Shown here piece after piece: positions 45,522 through 50,073 of a stretch of DNA of 50,073 bases. The notes beneath the pieces were generated by a model. It saw only the letters and a program-made list of their open reading frames with translations, was not told the DNA's origin and searched no databases. Positions within the stretch are counted from its first letter, which is position 1, and the number at the start of each line of letters is the position of its first letter. Origin of the DNA: Rhodobacter sp. (lineage in GTDB: Bacteria > Pseudomonadota > Alphaproteobacteria > Rhodobacterales > Rhodobacteraceae); NCBI GenBank assembly GCA_020250175.1, contig JADCEN010000062.1, forward strand, positions 1-50,073. The letters run 5' to 3'. Made by a program: the position numbers and the translations under genes.

Positions 45522-46298
45522 ATGGTTCAGTTCACACTTCCGAAGAACTCCAGAATCCGTACCGGCAAGACCTGGCCAAAGCCGCAGGGTACCAATCTGC
45601 GCAAGTTTCAGGTCTATCGCTGGAACCCGGACGACGGGCAGAATCCGCGCGTCGACACTTATTTCGTCGATCTGGATAGCTGCGGCCCGATGGTTCTGGA
45701 TGCGCTGGTCAAGATCAAGACCGAGATTGACCCGACGCTGACCTTCCGCCGGTCGTGCCGCGAAGGCATCTGCGGGTCCTGCGCCATGAACATCGACGGC
45801 ATCAATACGCTGGCCTGCATCTATGGTCTGGATGAGGTGCAGGGGGATGTGCGGATCTATCCTCTGCCGCATATGCCGGTGATCAAGGACCTGATCCCGG
45901 ACCTGACACATTTCTACGCCCAGCACGCCAGCATCATGCCCTGGCTGGAAACCGGCACGAACGAACCTGCAAAGGAATGGAAGCAATCCATCGAAGACAG
46001 GGCAAAGCTGGACGGGCTGTATGAATGCGTCATGTGCGCCTGCTGTTCCACCTCCTGCCCGTCTTACTGGTGGAACGGCGACCGGTACCTTGGCCCGGCT
46101 GCGCTTCTGCATGCCTATCGCTGGATCATCGACAGCCGGGATGAGGCGACGGGCGAACGGCTGGACAATCTGGAAGACCCGTTCAAGCTGTACCGCTGCC
46201 ACACCATCATGAACTGCGCCAAGACCTGCCCAAAGGGGCTGAACCCGGCCAAGGCGATTGCCGAGATCAAGCAGCTGATGGTGGAACGGGTGGTGTAG
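45522..46298 (+). CDS. sdhB: Succinate dehydrogenase iron-sulfur subunit
   Basis: SdhB passes electrons from the flavin to ubiquinone through three iron-sulfur clusters. The 258-residue protein has the [2Fe-2S] cysteines C79, C84, C87 and C99 ([10 protein letters not shown]...LAC), and the C-terminal [4Fe-4S]/[3Fe-4S] set [23 protein letters not shown] and KTCPKGL. It closes the sdhC-sdhD-sdhA-(three small genes)-sdhB cluster; in most bacteria sdhB directly follows sdhA. Confidence 0.97.
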   Translation: MVQFTLPKNSRIRTGKTWPKPQGTNLRKFQVYRWNPDDGQNPRVDTYFVDLDSCGPMVLDALVKIKTEIDPTLTFRRSCREGICGSCAMNIDGINTLACIYGLDEVQGDVRIYPLPHMPVIKDLIPDLTHFYAQHASIMPWLETGTNEPAKEWKQSIEDRAKLDGLYECVMCACCSTSCPSYWWNGDRYLGPAALLHAYRWIIDSRDEATGERLDNLEDPFKLYRCHTIMNCAKTCPKGLNPAKAIAEIKQLMVERVV

Positions 46299-46473
46299 GG
46301 GGTGGGCCCTTCATTGTGCCTGCCCCGGATGTTGGGTTCGCTTCCTTGACAATACCGACGGGGTGTCAGCCGGTACGTTCTGCGGGTGAGGTCGGCGCAG
46401 GTCGCGTGCAACAGGCGGATTTGTTCGCTTGGCAGTTCAAATTGCACGCCCCCCGAACAACAGGAAGCCCGCC

Positions 46474-46893
46474 ATGACGATCACCGTTGAAACCCTTGTC
46501 CACGCGCCCCTCGCCGAAGTGTGGCGGGCCTACACCACGCCTGCGGACATCCTGCACTGGAATGCCGCCTCGGACGACTGGCATACGACACGGGCAACGG
46601 TTGATCTGCGCCCCGGCGGGACGTTCCTGTCACGGATGGAAGCCAAAGACGGCAGCTTCGGCTTTGATTTTGCCGGGACCTATACCGCAATCGTGCCGCT
46701 GGAGCGGATCGGATACACCTTTGGCGACCGTGCCTGCATTGTGGAGTTTATTGCAGGGGAAAGCGGCGTGACCGTGCGTGTCACGTTTGATGCCGAAACA
46801 GAGCATACGGAAGATCAGCAGCGGCAGGGCTGGCAGGCCATTCTGGACCGTTTCGCGGCGCATGTGGAACGAAACAGCCAGCCCATGGCCTGA
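46474..46893 (+). CDS. SRPBCC family protein (AHSA1-like)
   Basis: The 139-residue product has the START-like AHSA1 pattern: ITVETLVHAPLAEVWRAYTT, HWNAASDDWHTTRATVDLRPGGTF, FAGTYTAIVPLERIGYTF, and a C-terminal helix QGWQAILDRFAAHVE. AGGAAG precedes the ATG at 46474. Such proteins bind small hydrophobic ligands or act as co-chaperones; no partner is seen. The gap after sdhB (46299-46473) holds no clear terminator. Confidence 0.88.
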   Translation: MTITVETLVHAPLAEVWRAYTTPADILHWNAASDDWHTTRATVDLRPGGTFLSRMEAKDGSFGFDFAGTYTAIVPLERIGYTFGDRACIVEFIAGESGVTVRVTFDAETEHTEDQQRQGWQAILDRFAAHVERNSQPMA

Positions 46894-46989
46894 GGGGTGG
46901 TCCAGACTGTCCGCCCCGCCTTGACAGGGCCGCGCCGTGACGACACCGTCTGACCGGCCACGCCTTGTGCCCAGTCAGGAGCTTGCCCG

Positions 46990-47853
46990 TTGAAACCTGA
47001 GCGCCCCGTTCATCCGGCCCCAGCCGACGCCGGGGCGCGCAAGGCCGCGCGCCCGGTCATCTGTTACCCGGTTGATGCGCTGCCAAAGCCCGACCTTGCG
47101 GCCCTGCGGGCGGCGCGCGACGGGTGGGTCAAGACCGGGGAAACCCTGGTGCCGCCGCGCGATGCCGCCGCGTTCCGCGTTCCGGCGGGGCATTTCTTTC
47201 GCATCGTCAGCGTGGAGGGGCCGCAGGTGGGCGATCTGAACCTGTGGAATGCCGCCGACCTGTCCGAACGGTTCTATTCCGGCAAGACGCGCGCGCTGCA
47301 TGGCACGCATCTGTCCTCCGGGGATCGGATGTGGTCATCCTTCCCGCATCTGCGCCCCCTGGCGACAATCACGGACGACACGCTGGACTGGTACGGCTTC
47401 GACAGCTTCGGCGGGGCGGTGCATGATGTGATCGGCACGCGCTGCGACCCCTACACGCATAACCTGCTGTCCCACGGCGGGCAGTATCACCATTGCTGCC
47501 ATTCCAACCTGACCCGCGCGCTGGCGGCGGCAACCGGCCTGCCGCTGCATCAGGCGGAAGGCCATGTGCATGATGTGCTGAATGTCTTCATGTGCACCGG
47601 GTTCACCCGCGATACCGGGCAATACTTCATGAAGGCCAGCCCGGTGCGCCCCGGCGATTACATCGAATTCTTTGCCGAGATCGATCTGCTGGGCGCGCTT
47701 TCGGCCTGTCCCGGGGGCGATTGTTCGACCGAACATTCATCGGATGTGGCGGCCTGCCATCCGCTGCTGGTCAAGGTGTTTGCGCCCCCGTCCCCGCCAC
47801 AGGGCTGGGTCAGGCCTGCACGCAACGGATATGACCGCACGCATGGGGTCTGA
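46990..47853 (+). CDS. DUF1989 / urea carboxylase-associated family protein
   Basis: The 287-residue product matches the DUF1989 fold: AGHFFRIVSVEGPQVGDLNL, GTRCDPYTHNLLSHGGQYHH followed by CCHSN, and the closing CPGGDCSTEHSS. The cysteine/histidine cluster suggests metal binding. Many members lie with urea carboxylase or guanidine-handling genes, but none is here. The start is a TTG at 46990 with AGGAG upstream; no ATG gives a family-length product. Confidence 0.82.
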   Translation: MKPERPVHPAPADAGARKAARPVICYPVDALPKPDLAALRAARDGWVKTGETLVPPRDAAAFRVPAGHFFRIVSVEGPQVGDLNLWNAADLSERFYSGKTRALHGTHLSSGDRMWSSFPHLRPLATITDDTLDWYGFDSFGGAVHDVIGTRCDPYTHNLLSHGGQYHHCCHSNLTRALAAATGLPLHQAEGHVHDVLNVFMCTGFTRDTGQYFMKASPVRPGDYIEFFAEIDLLGALSACPGGDCSTEHSSDVAACHPLLVKVFAPPSPPQGWVRPARNGYDRTHGV

Positions 47854-47871
47854 GGCGCGCGGCCCGCGCCG

Positions 47872-48855
47872 TCAGCAATAGCGTTCTACCATCGCGGCCT
47901 GATCGGGCCCGTAGCGGTCGCCATGGGCAAAGCCCACCGGCAAAAGGCGGTCAATCTCGGCCCGGTCTTCGTCCGTGAAGGCGATCCGGTCGGCGGTGAT
48001 CCAGGCCATCAGGTTTTCCGCCCTGCGGGTGCCGGGAATCGGGATCAGGTGCGGACCCCGGTCCAGCACCCAGGCCAGGGCAGCGGCAGGAACATTCCAG
48101 CCGCGTTCCTGTGCAAAGGCGCGGAAACCGGCGATCTGCGCGGTGTTGAGCGACCAGTCCGGTTCGTGAAAGCGCGGAATCTGCAGGCGGAAATCACCGG
48201 GCGGCAGGGCGCGCGGATCAACCGGCGGGTCACCGAAGACGCCGCGCGCCAGCGGAGAGAAGGGCACGAAGGCCACGCCAAGCCCGGCGCAGGTCTGGAT
48301 CAGCCCCAGGTCCGGCTGGCGGGACCACAGCGAATATTCGTTCTGTACGGCGCGGCAGGGCCGCACCGCATGGGCGCGGCGCAGCGTGCCGGGCGAAACC
48401 TCGGACAGGCCATAGCCGCCGATCTTGCCCTGGTCGATCAGGCGGCCCAGGGTTTCGGCCACCTCTTCGATCGGGCGCGCCTCTTCCCGGCGGTGGATGT
48501 AGAACAGGTCCACTTGGTCTACCCCCAGCCGTTGCAGCGACGCGTCCAGTTCGGCACGAAGATAGGGTTCCGAATTGTCGAACCGCCGGTTCGGGCCGCT
48601 GACGATCCCGGCCTTGGTGGCGATCTTTACATCGGCGCGGCGGCGCTTCAGGAACCGGCCCACAACGCTTTCCGACAGGCCCATGCCGTAGATATTGGCG
48701 ATGTCGAGAAAATCGATGCCATGGTCAATCGCGGCGTCCAGGCAGCGCTGGCTTGCAGCTTCGTCGGTTGGCCCGAAGATGCCGCCAAAGCTCATGCAGC
48801 CCAGCCCGATGGCAGAAACCTGCGGGCCGCCCGTGCCCAACTGGCGGCGCTTCAT
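47872..48855 (-). CDS. Aldo/keto reductase
   Basis: The 327-residue TIM-barrel oxidoreductase has the complete tetrad D51, Y56, K81 and H121 ([19 protein letters not shown]) and the C-terminal NADP-binding SPLARGVFG and [10 protein letters not shown] segments. Its start overlaps the stop of deoD (four bases), so it is translated with deoD. The carbonyl substrate is unknown. Confidence 0.9.
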   Translation of the reverse strand: MKRRQLGTGGPQVSAIGLGCMSFGGIFGPTDEAASQRCLDAAIDHGIDFLDIANIYGMGLSESVVGRFLKRRRADVKIATKAGIVSGPNRRFDNSEPYLRAELDASLQRLGVDQVDLFYIHRREEARPIEEVAETLGRLIDQGKIGGYGLSEVSPGTLRRAHAVRPCRAVQNEYSLWSRQPDLGLIQTCAGLGVAFVPFSPLARGVFGDPPVDPRALPPGDFRLQIPRFHEPDWSLNTAQIAGFRAFAQERGWNVPAAALAWVLDRGPHLIPIPGTRRAENLMAWITADRIAFTDEDRAEIDRLLPVGFAHGDRYGPDQAAMVERYC

Positions 48856-49556
48856 GCGAAGGCCGCCGTCAGGGCGATCTGCACCATATCGCCAAAGCTG
48901 CGCTCGCGGTCGGCCGCTGGCAGCGCCTCCTGCGTCAGCAGGTGGTCGGAAATGGTCAGCACTGCCAGGGCGCGCCGGCCGTAGCGGGCGGCAAGCGCAT
49001 AAAGCTCAGCGGCTTCCATTTCGACACAGAGGATGCCGTGGCGCTGCAACTGGTCGTTCAGGTCGGGGCGTTCGTCATAAAACACATCCGACGAATAGAT
49101 GCCGCCCGCATGGGCAGGAATACCCCTGTCGCGCGCAGCCTGCCAGGCCGCGTGCAGCAGCCCGAAATCGGCGGTGGGGGCGAAGTTCAACTCGCGGAAG
49201 ATGCCGCGTGACGGGGTGGACAGGGTGGTGGCGGACATGGCCAGCACGATATCCCGGACCTTGACCTGCGGCTGCATCCCCCCGGCAGAGCCGATGCGGA
49301 TCAGGGTTTTCGCGCCGAAATCGCGGATCAGCTCGTTCACATAGATCGACAGCGACGGCATGCCCATGCCGGTGCCGTGGATCGTCACCGGATGCCCCTG
49401 CCAGGTGCCGGTATAGCCCAGCATCCCGCGCACCTCGTTCACCAGACGCGGGTTATCCAGGAATGTCTCCGCCGCCCAACGCGCCCGGTAGGGGTCGCCG
49501 GGCAGCAGGACGGTTTCGGCGATGTCGCCGGGTTTGGCACCGATATGGGGGGTCAC
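48852..49556 (-). CDS. deoD: Purine nucleoside phosphorylase DeoD-type
   Basis: DeoD phosphorolyses purine nucleosides to free bases and ribose-1-phosphate. The 234-residue product has the family start [44 protein letters not shown], and [13 protein letters not shown] followed by the catalytic SDH in LTISDHLL. It is the first gene of a minus-strand pair with the aldo/keto reductase. Together with mtnP and apt it adds to purine salvage in the window. Confidence 0.95.
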   Translation of the reverse strand: MTPHIGAKPGDIAETVLLPGDPYRARWAAETFLDNPRLVNEVRGMLGYTGTWQGHPVTIHGTGMGMPSLSIYVNELIRDFGAKTLIRIGSAGGMQPQVKVRDIVLAMSATTLSTPSRGIFRELNFAPTADFGLLHAAWQAARDRGIPAHAGGIYSSDVFYDERPDLNDQLQRHGILCVEMEAAELYALAARYGRRALAVLTISDHLLTQEALPAADRERSFGDMVQIALTAAFA

Positions 49557-49672
49557 TTGCAGGCTCCGTCGAAAACTCCGCGCCCTGCCTACCCCGCCCG
49601 GCAGGGAGTTGCCAATAGCTGCGCGCTGTTCGGGGGTTTCTCGGTTTGGAATTTCCAGTTCTGCCTTGGTAT

Positions 49673-50073
49673 GGCCTTGTTGCAGAAGTCTTTGGTTTGA
49701 GGACTCCCTTGACCAATCCAGTTGGTTGGACGGCCGTCATGAGCAAGCCACAACGCCCCGCCACCGTACCACCAACTGGCCGGCGCAGAACCGCGCGCTT
49801 GAGCGCCAAGGGTCGATGTTGATCCTGATCGATCCACAGATGCAGTGGCGCGCGGGGTCTGCCGGGAAGATGGGCAGGCCTGTGGTTTTGCCGGACACGG
49901 CGATCCGGCTGTGCCTGCCGGTCAAGGTCCCGGTCAAGTTGCCGCTCCCGACCGCAACGCGACTGCCATCATCCCGATCCGCAAGAACGGGCGGCGCTGG
50001 CGCGAGGATTGCCCGGCCGCGGCCGCACGCAACACGATCCTGCGCGACATTCGCCAAGACGGCCGCGCAGGAT
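49673..50073 (+). mobile_element. IS5-family insertion sequence remnant at the window edge
   Basis: GGCCTTGTTGCAGAAGTC at 49673 resembles IS5-group ends (GGCTTTGTTGC..). It is followed by a transposase start with a frameshift and then, after a deletion, by a piece from the transposase C-terminus that runs out of the window. It lies just upstream of deoD and could have altered its promoter. Confidence 0.65.
49739..50073 (+). pseudogene. IS5-family transposase, frameshifted and deleted
   Basis: From ATG 49739 the start MSKPQRPA matches IS5-type transposases, then a frameshift moves to NWPAQNRALERQGSMLILID and PQMQWRAGSAGKMGRPVVLP then DTAIRLCLPVKV, their conserved N-domain. From about 49950 another piece reads AIIPIRKNGRRW..DCPAA and ARNTILRDIR, their C-terminal region. 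The DDE core between them is missing. It continues past the window. Confidence 0.72.

Overview
The window is a GC-rich chromosomal stretch of an alphaproteobacterium, most probably a Rhodobacterales (Rhodobacteraceae/Paracoccaceae) member. This rests on three things: the aa3-type oxidase assembly order coxB-ctaB-small ORF-ctaG-coxC-surf1-thrC-M16 peptidase; a TCA block with mdh, sucC, sucD, sucA, sucB, lpd on one strand and sdhCDAB on the other; and Rhodobacterales-type GC-rich intergenic motifs. No species can be named from sequence alone.

Layout. 1-393: hairpin-rich intergenic DNA. 394-1815: tldD (minus). 1982-6324: cytochrome aa3 oxidase subunits II and III with assembly factors. 6338-9563: thrC, an M16 peptidase and a GNAT gene, overlapping one another. 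9728-12038: a secreted MBL-fold protein and a GlcD-type FAD oxidase. 12166-13639: mtnP-apt, methylthioadenosine to AMP salvage. 13970-18317: flavin reductase, GNAT, EcsC-like protein and ptsP. 18507-20443: an IS3-family remnant and dacB. 20622-21242: nadD. 21243-25944: a decayed accessory zone with a truncated KAP NTPase, an ISAs1 remnant, a broken peptide-type solute-binding protein gene, an intact mandelate racemase-family gene, a hypothetical gene, a C-terminal phosphoenolpyruvate synthase fragment and a Fic-like C-terminal fragment. A GntR regulator follows.

26926-46298 is the energy block. On the minus strand, mdh, a periplasmic EF-hand-like protein, sucC, (interruption), sucD, sucA, sucB, a MAPEG gene and lpd encode malate dehydrogenase, succinyl-CoA synthetase and the 2-oxoglutarate dehydrogenase complex. 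On the plus strand, sdhC-sdhD-sdhA-three small genes-sdhB encodes complex II. Electrons from complex II ultimately reach oxidases such as the aa3 enzyme encoded at the left.

The most interesting signals are two. (1) sucC and sucD are separated by about 2.1 kb that holds a HigBA-type toxin-antitoxin module, two hypothetical genes and decayed second copies of the start of sucD and the end of sucC, as expected after a tandem sucCD duplication with reciprocal loss. (2) The upstream regions of sucC and sdhC each carry two TGTGATCAC-type boxes exactly 21 bp apart, which suggests one regulator coordinating the divergent TCA operons. 46474-49556 holds an SRPBCC protein, a DUF1989 protein, an aldo/keto reductase and deoD. 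The right edge is an IS5-family remnant. No tRNA, rRNA or CRISPR array was recognised.
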